From Actinospica sp035712985 (GTDB lineage: Bacteria > Actinomycetota > Actinomycetes > Streptomycetales > Catenulisporaceae): a DNA stretch of 22,961 nucleotides. Shown one piece after another: positions 6,925 through 14,958 of this stretch. The stretch covers positions 1 to 22,961 of the forward strand of contig DASTAE010000373.1 in NCBI GenBank assembly GCA_035712985.1, given 5' to 3'. Position 1 is the stretch's first letter; each line of letters opens with the position of its first letter. Made by a program: the position numbers and the translations under genes. Below the pieces are notes generated by a model. That model saw only the letters and a list, made by a program, of their open reading frames with translations. It made no database searches and had not been told where the DNA came from.

Positions 6925-7887
6925 GTGAGCGTAGAGCGGGAAGCGATGCAGCGTTGGCGTGGCCTGGACGAGGTGCCGGGCGACTGGGGCCCTTCGGTGG
7001 TGACCATCGGCTTCTTCGACGGCGTGCACCACGGCCACCGGCGGGTCGTGCGCCGCGCCGTGGAGGCGGCGCAAGAGCGCGGGGCGCGCGCGGTGGTGCT
7101 GACCTTCGACCCGCACCCGAGCGAGGTGGTGCGCCCGGGCACGCACCCGGCGCTGCTGACCACGCCCGGATTCCGCTCGGACCTGATGGCCTCGCTCGGC
7201 GTGGACGCCGTGCTCGTGCTGCCGTTCACCGCGGAGCTCTCCCGGGAGTCCCCGGCCGAGTTCGTCAAGAGCGTGCTGGTGGACCGGCTACACGTGGTCG
7301 GCGTCGTGGTGGGGGAGAACTTCCGCTTCGGGCACAGGGCGGCCGGGAACGTGGCGGTGCTCACCGAGCTCGGCGCGGAGCTCGGGTTCACCGTCGAAGG
7401 GCTCGCGCTGGCGGCTCCCGAGGAGGGCGAGGAGTCGCGCTTCTCGTCCACCGACGTGCGCCGGATGGTGCTCGCGGGCGACGTGGAGACCGCGGCGCTG
7501 CGCCTGGACCGCGCGCACCGGGTCGAGGGGCCGGTCGTGCACGGGGCCAAGCGCGGCCGCGAGCTCGGCTTCCCGACGGCCAACGTGGAGACGGCGCCGT
7601 ACACGGCGATCCCGGCCGACGGCGTGTACGCGGGCTGGCTCGTGGTCGACGGGGAGCGGCTGCCCGCGGCGATCTCGGTGGGCACCAACCCGCAGTTCGA
7701 CGGGCGGCACCGCACCGTCGAGGCCTACGCGCTGGACCGCACCGACCTCGACATCTACGACCAGCAGGTCGCCGTCGAGTTCGTCGCGCGGGTGCGCGGC
7801 CAGGAGCGCTTCGCCGGCATCGACGAGCTCATCGCCCGGATGAACCAGGACGTCGCCAAGGTCAGGGTACTGCTGGACGAGCAGTAG
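6925..7887 (+). CDS. ribF: Bifunctional riboflavin kinase/FAD synthetase
   Basis: RibF phosphorylates riboflavin to FMN and adenylates FMN to FAD in the cytosol. The N-terminal adenylyltransferase half has TIGFFDGVHHGHR (the HxGH nucleotidyltransferase motif), FDPHPSEV, GENFRFGHRAAGN and SSTDVRRMV. The C-terminal flavokinase half has GAKRGRELGFPTANVE, PADGVYAGW and VGTNPQFDG followed by TVEAYALD. The 320 residues are normal. GTG 6925 is used here; an in-frame ATG at 6946 would remove seven non-conserved residues. FAD made by this enzyme is needed by the two flavoproteins of the downstream choline island, though the link is only metabolic. Confidence 0.96.
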   Translation: MSVEREAMQRWRGLDEVPGDWGPSVVTIGFFDGVHHGHRRVVRRAVEAAQERGARAVVLTFDPHPSEVVRPGTHPALLTTPGFRSDLMASLGVDAVLVLPFTAELSRESPAEFVKSVLVDRLHVVGVVVGENFRFGHRAAGNVAVLTELGAELGFTVEGLALAAPEEGEESRFSSTDVRRMVLAGDVETAALRLDRAHRVEGPVVHGAKRGRELGFPTANVETAPYTAIPADGVYAGWLVVDGERLPAAISVGTNPQFDGRHRTVEAYALDRTDLDIYDQQVAVEFVARVRGQERFAGIDELIARMNQDVAKVRVLLDEQ

Positions 7888-7939
7888 ACTGCCCTGCGTC
7901 ATTCTGAGGGAGAGAACTCAATCGCGGGGGGCAGTCGGC

Positions 7940-9232
7940 GTGGCCGATAATGATGACGAGCTGCTGGTGCGTGCCGAGAGCTGGTTCGTGAAGCGCGGTC
8001 TGCCGTATTTCATCGAGGACCGCAAGGCCACGGACGACGTCTTCTCGCCCGCGCTGCCGCTGCTGCTCGGCTACTTCGTCATCAATCTGATGGTCGTGCT
8101 CGCGCTGCGGCTCACGCTCTGGCAGCGCGTCGGCGGCGCGGCGCTCGGCATCGCGCTGCTCGTGGTTCTCTACATGCTGCGCAACCTGGTCAAGGGCGAG
8201 AAGGCGTTCAGCCTGCCGAGCCGCATCAGCTGGGTCGAGTTCGGCGGCTTCGTGCTGATCCCGCCGGTCGTCGATTTCGCGACCCGGCGCAAGCCGCGGG
8301 CCGCCCTCATCGACCTCGGCGTGGACATCGTGGTGGTGCTGCTGATCTGCCTGGTGGCCTCGGCGCTGTTTCCGCTGGCCCGCTGGGCCTTCCGGCGCAC
8401 CTTCCAGGAGCTCGGCGAGGTCTTCGACCTGGCCGCGCGGGCGCTGCCGCTGCTGTTCCTGTTCAACAGCTTCCTGTTCATCAGCAAGGACGTCTGGGAG
8501 TTCAGCACGGAGATGTCGCTGCACCGGGTATGGGGCGTAGTCGGCCTGTTCGCGGTGTTCACCGTGCTCTTCCTGTTCTACCAACTGCCCGAAGAGGTCC
8601 GCCGGGTCGCCGCTCACGACGACAGGACAACCATCGTCGAGGCCTGTCGCGCTACGCCGATGGAAGGCGTGGTCGAGCGCATCGTGTTGCACGAGGGCGC
8701 GTTGCCGCTGACCCGGGCGCAGCGACTCAATATGCTGCTGGTGCTGTTCATCGGCCAGATCCTGCAGGTGCTGTTGCTCGGCGTGCTGGTCTTCCTGTTC
8801 TTCATCGGTTTCGGGAAGGCCGCGCTGTCCGGCAAGCTCCTCAATGACTGGACGGGCAAGCCGGACGGCACGACAGTGCAGACCACCGTCTTCGGCCACA
8901 ATCTGGAGAACTACATTCATTTCTCCATCGACGGCCGGCTCTGGCAGGTCTCCCTGTTCCTCGCCGCCGTCTCCGCGTTCTTCTTCGCCATCTCCTCGAT
9001 GACGGACGAGGCGTACAAGGCGCAGTTCTACGACCGGATGAACCGGGAGCTGGAGACGGCGATCCAGGTCCGCCGCGTCTACCTGGCGCTTTATGAGGGC
9101 CGGCACGCGGTTGACGCGGAGCTGAGCTCCTCCGGCATCCACATGCTGCACCACGCGCACGAGCTTGAGCAGGAGCTGCGCGACCTGCCTCATCCCCGCC
9201 ACCACGCCCGGCCGTCTAAGCTGGAATCATGA
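7940..9232 (+). CDS. Multi-spanning membrane protein, function unknown
   Basis: This 430-residue protein was not assigned to a named family. A short soluble N-terminus (ADNDDELLVRAESWFVKRGLPYFIEDRKATDDVFS) leads into about seven or eight hydrophobic segments, near residues 47-64, 68-85, 100-115, 128-148, 170-186, 198-216, 262-290 and 330-352. Cytosolic-looking loops rich in Arg lie between 218 and 258, and the C-terminus is soluble and His-rich. The conserved-looking N-terminal motif resembles streptomycete hypothetical membrane proteins, but this is from memory. GTG 7940 is the only start that includes that segment; GGGGGG at 7926-7931 may act as ribosome binding site. The TGA overlaps the ATG of the M20 gene (ATGA at 9229-9232), suggesting coupled translation. 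Confidence 0.83.
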   Translation: MADNDDELLVRAESWFVKRGLPYFIEDRKATDDVFSPALPLLLGYFVINLMVVLALRLTLWQRVGGAALGIALLVVLYMLRNLVKGEKAFSLPSRISWVEFGGFVLIPPVVDFATRRKPRAALIDLGVDIVVVLLICLVASALFPLARWAFRRTFQELGEVFDLAARALPLLFLFNSFLFISKDVWEFSTEMSLHRVWGVVGLFAVFTVLFLFYQLPEEVRRVAAHDDRTTIVEACRATPMEGVVERIVLHEGALPLTRAQRLNMLLVLFIGQILQVLLLGVLVFLFFIGFGKAALSGKLLNDWTGKPDGTTVQTTVFGHNLENYIHFSIDGRLWQVSLFLAAVSAFFFAISSMTDEAYKAQFYDRMNRELETAIQVRRVYLALYEGRHAVDAELSSSGIHMLHHAHELEQELRDLPHPRHHARPSKLES

Positions 9233-10542
9233 GCGACCAGGCAGCCGACGCGTACGAGACCGAATACGGCGAGGTGGTCGGCTTCCTGACCGACCTGATC
9301 CGGATCGACACCTCGAACCCGGTCAAACCGGAGCGCCCGGCCGCCGAGTACGTCGCGGAGAAGCTGGCCGAGGCCGGCCTCGAGCCGCGGATCTTCGAGT
9401 CGGAGCAGGGCCGCGCCTCGGTGGTCGCGCGCTTCGAGGGCACGGACTCCTCGGCCGACGCGCTGCTCGTGCACGGCCACCTGGACGTCGTCCCGGCCGA
9501 CGCCGCGGACTGGAGCGTGGACCCCTTCGCGGGCGAGGTCAAGGACGGCCTGGTCTGGGGCCGCGGCGCCGTGGACATGAAGGACATGGACGCGATGACG
9601 CTCGCCGTCGTGCGCCGGATGATCCGGGAGGGCAGGCGGCCGCGGCGCGACGTGGTGCTGGCCTTCCTCGCGGACGAGGAGGCGGGCGGCAACTTCGGCG
9701 CCAAGTTCCTGGCCGCGAAGCACCCGGAGCTGTTCGAGGGCTGCACCGAGGCGATCAGCGAGGTCGGCGGCTACTCCTACGAGATCAACCCCGAGCTGCG
9801 CCTGTACCTGATCGAGACCGCGCAGAAGGGCCTCGCCTGGATGCGCCTGCACGCGCGCGGCCAGGCCGGGCACGGCTCGATGCTGAACACGGACAACGCG
9901 GTGACCCGGGTGGCCCAGGCCGTGGCCCGGATCGGCGCGCACGAGTTCCCGGTGACCCTCACCCCGACCGTCCGCGACTTCCTGACCGAGGTCTGCGAGG
10001 CGATGGGCGTCGAGTTCGACCCGAAGGAGCCGGAGGCGGCCGTGGCCCAGCTCGGCCCGCTCGCCCGCTTCATCGGCGCCACGCTCAGGCACACGGCCAA
10101 CCCGACGATGCTCGAGGGCGGGTACAAGTCGAACGTGATCCCCGAGCGGGCCTCCGCGGTGATCGACGGGCGCTTTTTGCCCGGCGGCCAGGAGGAGTTC
10201 CTGGCGACGATCGACGAGCTGGCCGGCCCGGGCGTGACCCGCGAGAACATCCACCTGGACCGCAGCGTCGAGTCGCCCTTCGGCACCCCGCTGGTGGAGA
10301 CGATGCTGGCCGCGCTCAAGGCCGAGGACCCGGCCGCGCGCACGGTGCCCTACTGCCTGTCCGCGGGCACCGACAACAAGACCTTCGCCTCGCTCGGCAT
10401 GACGGGCTACGGATTCGTTCCGCTGCGCCTGACGCCGGACCTCGACTTCGCGGCCATGTTCCACGGCGTCGACGAGCGCGTTCCGGTCTCGGCGCTGGAC
10501 TTCGGCGCGCGGGTGCTGGATCGTTTCCTGATGGCGGCCTGA
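9229..10542 (+). CDS. M20 family zinc metallohydrolase (peptidase/amidohydrolase)
   Basis: This 437-residue protein has the M20 (ArgE/DapE/ACY1/CPG2) layout: a catalytic domain split by a dimerisation domain. Metal and catalytic motifs are in order: LLVHGHLDVV (His and Asp), WGRGAVDMKDMD (bridging Asp), LAFLADEEAGG (general-base Glu and ligand Glu), SEVGG, and MFHGVDERV (last His). The segment LAWMRLHARGQAGHGSML is the typical beginning of the dimerisation domain. M20 enzymes hydrolyse peptide or N-acyl amide bonds; the substrate cannot be told from sequence. The start ATG overlaps the stop of the upstream membrane protein gene and has only a weak GGA behind it, consistent with translational coupling. 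A 6-bp hairpin (10558-10573) separates it from the next gene. Confidence 0.93.
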   Translation: MSDQAADAYETEYGEVVGFLTDLIRIDTSNPVKPERPAAEYVAEKLAEAGLEPRIFESEQGRASVVARFEGTDSSADALLVHGHLDVVPADAADWSVDPFAGEVKDGLVWGRGAVDMKDMDAMTLAVVRRMIREGRRPRRDVVLAFLADEEAGGNFGAKFLAAKHPELFEGCTEAISEVGGYSYEINPELRLYLIETAQKGLAWMRLHARGQAGHGSMLNTDNAVTRVAQAVARIGAHEFPVTLTPTVRDFLTEVCEAMGVEFDPKEPEAAVAQLGPLARFIGATLRHTANPTMLEGGYKSNVIPERASAVIDGRFLPGGQEEFLATIDELAGPGVTRENIHLDRSVESPFGTPLVETMLAALKAEDPAARTVPYCLSAGTDNKTFASLGMTGYGFVPLRLTPDLDFAAMFHGVDERVPVSALDFGARVLDRFLMAA

Positions 10543-10590
10543 CGGCCGGAGGCGGAGCCGGTCGGGGGACCGGGAGGAGGGGGGACTCCG

Positions 10591-11079
10591 ATGGCGGACG
10601 AGGTGCAGGACGACATCCAGGACGCCGTGCCGGAGCAGCTCCCGGCAAGGCTGCCGATTCCGTTCAAGTACCACGAGGAGCCCGACCGGCCCAGCAGCGG
10701 CTCGGCGATCGCCATGGCCTTGGTCGTGGATCTGTCGCTGCTGCTGATGGGCGGCTACTTCACCTTCGCGATCAGCTTCCAGGGTTTCGGCGACCACGGT
10801 CCTGATCTCGCATCGAAGCAGATCTCGCAGACGGAGCTGGTCTGCGGCGTCGCGGTCGTGATCCTGGCGATCGCGGCGGCGTACGCCTGGTGGGTGAGGT
10901 CGATGGGGACTGTGCTCTTTCAATGCGTGCTCGTTCTCGTGGTGCTCGTGGTCACCGCGTCCAGCGTCAACGGCTATTCGCGGTCTCTGCCCCAGGTCGG
11001 CACGCCGAGCGTCCAGCCGACCTCGACGAGCACCTTCGTGCCTTGCTTCAGCGGCAGCAACGGACCGGGCTGCAACTAG
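10591..11079 (+). CDS. Small three-helix membrane protein, function unknown
   Basis: This 162-residue protein is unrecognised. The ATG at 10591 has a very strong GGAGGAGGGGGG behind it (10573-10584). After a soluble, acidic N-terminus of about 38 residues come three hydrophobic segments, roughly residues 39-60, 87-105 and 109-130. The extracytoplasmic C-terminal tail is rich in Ser/Thr/Pro and contains two cysteines (PCFSGSNGPGCN). The RDD-like idea was not supported by any motif. It lies 48 bases after the M20 gene and may be co-transcribed. Its TAG stop is shared, through the tetranucleotide CTAG, with the gene on the opposite strand. Confidence 0.78.
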   Translation: MADEVQDDIQDAVPEQLPARLPIPFKYHEEPDRPSSGSAIAMALVVDLSLLLMGGYFTFAISFQGFGDHGPDLASKQISQTELVCGVAVVILAIAAAYAWWVRSMGTVLFQCVLVLVVLVVTASSVNGYSRSLPQVGTPSVQPTSTSTFVPCFSGSNGPGCN

Positions 11080-12272
11080 CTCTCCAGCATCCGCGTGTGC
11101 CACTCGTGGAAGGCCGCGATGTGGTGCTCGCTCGGCACCAGGACTCCGCCTTTGGCGTAGGAGCGGGAGCTCATCGTGGGCTGGCAACGTTCGCAGGCCT
11201 CGAAGTCCTGCGTGTTGACGCGGTGGAAGAGCTCCACCGAGGCGTCGATGTCCGTGCCCGCGGCGACGACCTCGGGCAGGAACAGCCAGTCGCACTCGAC
11301 GACGGTGTGGTCGGCGGCCAAGGGGAACATGCGCAGCACGATCACGTGGTCGGGCACGAGGTTGATGAAGACCTGCGGCTTGACGGTGATCGCGTAGTAG
11401 CGGCGGTCCTGATCCTCGGTGACCCCGGGGATGCGGTCCACACCGGGTCGTCCATCGTAGGTGAAGCCCTCGATCGCGCCGCCGAACTCGGCGCCGTGGC
11501 CGACGTAGTACTGCGCCGCGTAGCCCTTCGCGAACTCCGGCAGGACGCTGACCAGCTCGGGATGGATCGTCGAGCAGTGGTAGCACTCCATGAAGTTCTC
11601 GATGATGAGCTTCCAGTTGGCCTTCACGTCGTAGGAGACGCGGCGGCCGACGGTGAGCCGGTCGACGTCGTAGTGCTCGATGGCCGCCAGGTCGCCGAGG
11701 CGCTCGATCGCGGCGCCGATGACGTCCTGCTCGAAGGACGGCGGCTCGTCGGCGAGGCAGACCCAGACGTAGCCGAGCCACTCGCGCAGGTGGACCGTGA
11801 GCAGGCCGAACTCGGCGCGGTCGATGTCGGGCATCTTGGCCAGGTTCGGCGCGGCCAGCAGCTTGCCGTCGCCGAGCGCGTCGTAGGTCCACGCGTGGTA
11901 CGGGCAGCGGAAAGTGCGCTTGACCTGGCCGGACTCCTCGGTGCACAGCTGCGCGCCGCGGTGTCGGCAGGCGTTGAGGTAGGCGCGGATCGCGCCCTCG
12001 CGGGTACGCACGACGAGCACGCTCTCGCGCCCGATTTGCGCGGTGCGGAAGCTGCCCGGATCCGGCAGGTCCGAGCCGCGCGCGACGCAGAACCACATGC
12101 GCTCGAAGATCCGCTCCTGTTCGAGGGCGAACACGGCCGGATCGGCGTACGCGGAGCCGGGGAGCGTGCGCAGCAGGCTCGCGGGCAGGGATACCTCGGT
12201 CGCGGCGGTCACGAGGGCTCGCTTTCTCTGGGCTGGCGGCTGTCGGCCGGCGGCTGTCGGGCCGGCGGTCAT
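11076..12272 (-). CDS. Rieske monooxygenase alpha subunit, glycine betaine demethylase type
   Basis: This 398-residue iron-sulfur oxygenase carries the Rieske [2Fe-2S] ligands C102-R-H104 (CRHRG) and C123-P-Y-H126 (CPYHAW). It also carries the mononuclear iron site H232, H237 and D356 within NFMECYHCSTIHPEL and NTQDFE. Glu229, three residues before H232, replaces the usual bridging Asp; this Glu is typical of oxygenases acting on quaternary amines (GbcA, choline monooxygenase, CntA). With its neighbours it probably converts glycine betaine to dimethylglycine plus formaldehyde. No reductase gene is present in the window. ATG 12272 overlaps the upstream stop (ATGA). The first 20 residues look non-conserved and include a 14-bp direct repeat in the DNA (12237-12265), so GTG 12212 (VTAATEVSLPASLL) may be the true start. 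Confidence 0.9.
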   Translation of the reverse strand: MTAGPTAAGRQPPAQRKRALVTAATEVSLPASLLRTLPGSAYADPAVFALEQERIFERMWFCVARGSDLPDPGSFRTAQIGRESVLVVRTREGAIRAYLNACRHRGAQLCTEESGQVKRTFRCPYHAWTYDALGDGKLLAAPNLAKMPDIDRAEFGLLTVHLREWLGYVWVCLADEPPSFEQDVIGAAIERLGDLAAIEHYDVDRLTVGRRVSYDVKANWKLIIENFMECYHCSTIHPELVSVLPEFAKGYAAQYYVGHGAEFGGAIEGFTYDGRPGVDRIPGVTEDQDRRYYAITVKPQVFINLVPDHVIVLRMFPLAADHTVVECDWLFLPEVVAAGTDIDASVELFHRVNTQDFEACERCQPTMSSRSYAKGGVLVPSEHHIAAFHEWHTRMLES

Positions 12273-14707
12273 CGGCGGATGCGGGACATCGAGGCGTCGA
12301 ACAGCGGCTCCTCGGCCACGCGCGCGGGCAGCCGGGTGCCGAAATACTCGACGTGCAGCCGGGTCCCCGGGACGGCGGCGCTCGCGGGCAGCCAGGCGTA
12401 CGCGATCGAAGCGCCGACGCAGTACCCGTACGCGGCGCTGGTGACGTAGCCGACGGGGGATCCGTCCAGGTAGACCGGCTCCTTGCCCAGGACGACGGCC
12501 TCGGGGTCGTCCATCAGCAGGCAGGTAAGCCGTTGTTTTGGATCCTTCGCGCCGAGCGCGTCGCGACCGACGAATTCGCCCTTGTCCATCCGGACGGCGA
12601 ATCCGAGTCCCGCCTCGAAGGGATCATGCTCCGCGGTCATGTCCAGGCCCCAGGAGCGGTAGCCCTTCTCCAGGCGCAGGCTGTTGAACGCGCCGCGTCC
12701 GGCGGCCACGACGCCGTGCGCCTGTCCCGCCTCCCAGAGCGTGTCCCAGAGCCGCAATCCGGCATCAGCCGTCGTATACAGCTCCCAGCCGAGTTCGCCG
12801 ACGTAGGACACGCGCAGCGCTGTGACCGGCACCTCGCCGAGGTACGCCTGCCGGGCCTTGAAGTAGCCGAAGCCGCGATGCGAGAAGTCGGCGCGGGTCA
12901 GCGGCTGGACCAGGTCGCGGGCGAGCGGCCCCCAGAGGCCGATGCAGCAGGTGCCCGCGGTGATATCGCGGACCTGCACGTTCTCCGGCGCGCGCCGGGT
13001 GAACCAGTCGAGGTCGAGCGGGCCGTTCGCGCCGACCTGGAAGCGGTCGGCGGCGAGCCGCGCGACTGTCAGGTCACTGCGAATGCCGCCGCGCTCGTCG
13101 AGCAGCAGGGTGTAGGTGACCGCTCCGACCGGCTTGTCGAGCTGGTTCGTCGTCGCGCGCTGGAGGAATTCGAGCGCGCCAGGACCGCTGATCTCGAGGC
13201 GCTTGAGCGGGGTCATGTCGTACATCGCGACACGTTCGCGGGTCGCCAGGGCCTCGGCCCCGGCGATCGGCGACCAGTAGCGCGAGGCCCACGCCCCGCG
13301 CGACGGGATCGCGTCCACGCCCGGCAGATCCGCGTTGGCCTCGAACCAGTGCGGGCGCTCCCAGCCGCCGCCCTCCAGGAACACGGCTCCGAGCTCCTGC
13401 TGCCGCGCGTAGAACGGGCTGACGCGCAGCGGCCGCGGCTGCTCGGCGGGCTGGAGCGGATGAATGATGTCGTAGACCTCGATGAAGTTCTGACTGCTGC
13501 GACGCTCCACGTACGAGGGCGCGAGCTGGACGTCCTCGAAGCGGTTGATATCGCACTCGTGCACGTCGACGTCGGCCTGCCCGTCCACGAGCCACTCGGC
13601 CACGGCCTTGGCCACGCCCGCCGAGTGCGTCACCCAGACCGCCTCGGCGACCCAGAAGCCCTGGAGCCGCGGGGATTCGCCGAGCAGTGGGAAACCGTCC
13701 GCGGTGAACGAGAAGACGCCGTTGAAGCCCTCGTCCACCTTCGCGGCGGCCAGCGACGGCAGCAGGTCGGCGGCGTCGCGCCAGGACGGCTCGAAGTCTG
13801 ATTCGGTGAAGTCGAGCATCGAGGGCATGACCTCGCCGCCGGGCGCGCCGACGTCCGCGAGATCCACCGGCATCGGGCGGTGCGCGTACGAGCCGATGCC
13901 GATCCGGTCCTCGTGCTCGCGGAAATACAGGTCGCGGTCCTGGTGGCGGAGGATCGGAAGCAGGGCCTCGGTCTCGGCGTCGGCCTTGCGCTGTGCGAGC
14001 GCGGCCAGCGGCGTGGTGCGCACGTACTGGTGCGCCATCGGCAGCAGCGGAAGTTCGAGCCCGGCCATGCGCGTGACCTTCGGGCCCCAGAAGCCGGCGC
14101 AGGACACGACGATGTCCGCGGGGAAAGTGCCCTGATCGGTGACGACGCCGGTGACGCGTCCGCCGGCCGACTCGATGCCGGTCACGGTGTGGTGCGGCAG
14201 GAAGCGCGCGCCCTGCTCGATGGCCCGTCGTGCCTGGGCTTCCGCCGCGCGCACCGCCTTGGCCAGCCCGTCCGTCGGCGTGTGAAAGCCCGCGAGGACG
14301 CGGCTCTCGTCGAGCAGCGGATGCAGCGCGAGGCACTCGGCGGGGTCCAGCAGGCGCGCCGGAACGCCCCAGGACGCCGCGTATCCCGCCTTCCGCTTGA
14401 GATCCTCCGCGCGCTCGGGGGTCGTCGCGACCTCGAGACCGCCGACGGCATTGAAGCACCAGCGGCCGTCGAGGTCGAGCCCTGAGTATTTGTCCACGGT
14501 GTACGCGGCGAAGCCGGTCATCGTCTTCGACGGGTTCGTCTGGAAGACCAGGCCGGGCGCGTGCGAGGTGGAGCCGCCGGTGGCGAACAGCGGGCCCTGG
14601 TCCAGCACCGTCAGCCGCCCCGCCCAGCCGCGCAGGGCCAGCTCATCGGCCAGCGCGCAGCCGACGATCCCTGCGCCGACGATCACGATCCTGGGCTGCA
14701 CCGGCAT
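12269..14707 (-). CDS. FAD-dependent oxidoreductase/GcvT fusion, dimethylglycine or sarcosine dehydrogenase type
   Basis: At 812 residues this matches the length of dimethylglycine dehydrogenase/oxidase and sarcosine dehydrogenase. The N-terminal DAO-type FAD domain has GAGIVG at 11-16. His49 in GGSTSHAPG sits where these enzymes attach FAD covalently. A central FAO_M-like segment is followed from about residue 430 by aminomethyltransferase (GcvT) domains, including GVDAIPSRGAWASRYWSPI, FLQRATTNQLDKP, LRVSYVGELGWELY and GRGAFNSLRLEKGYRSWG. The family oxidises an N-methyl group and passes it to tetrahydrofolate as 5,10-methylene-THF. In context it would take dimethylglycine to sarcosine and possibly glycine. 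The ATG has GAGGGGA behind it (14715-14720 region). It is first in the leftward operon, coupled to the Rieske gene by a 4-base overlap. Confidence 0.92.
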   Translation of the reverse strand: MPVQPRIVIVGAGIVGCALADELALRGWAGRLTVLDQGPLFATGGSTSHAPGLVFQTNPSKTMTGFAAYTVDKYSGLDLDGRWCFNAVGGLEVATTPERAEDLKRKAGYAASWGVPARLLDPAECLALHPLLDESRVLAGFHTPTDGLAKAVRAAEAQARRAIEQGARFLPHHTVTGIESAGGRVTGVVTDQGTFPADIVVSCAGFWGPKVTRMAGLELPLLPMAHQYVRTTPLAALAQRKADAETEALLPILRHQDRDLYFREHEDRIGIGSYAHRPMPVDLADVGAPGGEVMPSMLDFTESDFEPSWRDAADLLPSLAAAKVDEGFNGVFSFTADGFPLLGESPRLQGFWVAEAVWVTHSAGVAKAVAEWLVDGQADVDVHECDINRFEDVQLAPSYVERRSSQNFIEVYDIIHPLQPAEQPRPLRVSPFYARQQELGAVFLEGGGWERPHWFEANADLPGVDAIPSRGAWASRYWSPIAGAEALATRERVAMYDMTPLKRLEISGPGALEFLQRATTNQLDKPVGAVTYTLLLDERGGIRSDLTVARLAADRFQVGANGPLDLDWFTRRAPENVQVRDITAGTCCIGLWGPLARDLVQPLTRADFSHRGFGYFKARQAYLGEVPVTALRVSYVGELGWELYTTADAGLRLWDTLWEAGQAHGVVAAGRGAFNSLRLEKGYRSWGLDMTAEHDPFEAGLGFAVRMDKGEFVGRDALGAKDPKQRLTCLLMDDPEAVVLGKEPVYLDGSPVGYVTSAAYGYCVGASIAYAWLPASAAVPGTRLHVEYFGTRLPARVAEEPLFDASMSRIRR

Positions 14708-14723
14708 GGGCCTGTCCCCTCGC

Positions 14724-14761
14724 TGTTGCGTATAGCGAAATGGTGTGCGCTATAAGGAACA
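14724..14761. promoter_or_regulatory. Paired operator-like sites A and B upstream of the leftward operon
   Basis: Two 19-base sites lie back to back. Site A is TGTTGCGTATAGCGAAATG on the forward strand (14724-14742). Site B is TGTTCCTTATAGCGCACAC on the reverse strand (14743-14761). Together they form an imperfect 38-bp inverted repeat with outer arms TGTT(G/C)C. Both share the 14-base core TGTTSCKYATAGCG with the site over the iclR start codon (20416-20429): 11 of 14 positions are invariant in all three. The likely ligand is the IclR-family protein of this island. The pair ends 17 bases before the ATG of the FAD/GcvT gene. Confidence 0.65.
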
Positions 14762-14783
14762 GGGTCGGGTCGGCCCGCGGGCC

Positions 14784-14789
14784 TGTCAA
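14784..14789 (-). promoter_or_regulatory. Possible -35 box (TTGACA) facing the leftward operon
   Basis: The reverse strand reads a perfect TTGACA here, directly followed by a 12-bp palindrome GGCCCGCGGGCC (14772-14783). No convincing -10 lies 16-19 bases downstream; the AT-rich TTATAG in site B is about 28 bases away, so the promoter may need an activator or the match may be chance. Confidence 0.3.
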
Positions 14790-14860
14790 GGGCGTCCGGG
14801 GATCGTTGTGAGCTGATACGACGGGGAAACAATGACTCATGCCGAGTTAACCGCGGAGCC

Positions 14861-14889
14861 TTGACGGCCTCCCCGGCTGCTTCCATGCT
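14861..14889 (+). promoter_or_regulatory. Candidate promoter of the rightward choline operon
   Basis: TTGACG at 14861-14866 is followed after 17 bases by CATGCT at 14884-14889, a weak -10. Transcription would begin near 14896, just before the inverted repeat at 14901-14938, so a bound regulator would block elongation or clearance. Confidence 0.4.
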
Positions 14890-14900
14890 GTCTGCAATCC

Positions 14901-14938
14901 CGTTGCGTCATGAGGAGACTGTCTCTGATTGCGCAACG
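14901..14938. promoter_or_regulatory. Operator-like inverted repeat C/D upstream of the aldehyde dehydrogenase gene
   Basis: CGTTGCG (14901-14907) and CGCAACG (14932-14938) are perfect inverted arms with a 24-base gap, a total span of 38 bp. This is the same span as the A/B element on the other side of the intergenic region and uses nearly the same outer arm, (T/C)GTTGC. The inner ATAGCG element is not preserved. It probably binds the same regulator more weakly or in another mode. Confidence 0.45.
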
Positions 14939-14958
14939 GTTGAGGAGGCCTGCAGACC

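Noticed and set aside
10558..10573. 6-bp hairpin CCGGTC/GACCGG between the M20 and small membrane protein genes
   Set aside because: It is short and merges into the ribosome binding site; too weak to call a terminator or regulatory element.
9190..12096. 968-residue reverse-strand frame across the M20 and Rieske genes
   Set aside because: It overlaps the M20 gene in antisense and the Rieske gene in the wrong frame; only the real frames carry family motifs.
14772..14783. 12-bp palindrome GGCCCGCGGGCC in the divergent region
   Set aside because: Pure G/C palindromes of this length are frequent in such DNA and it lacks similarity to the other operator-like sites.
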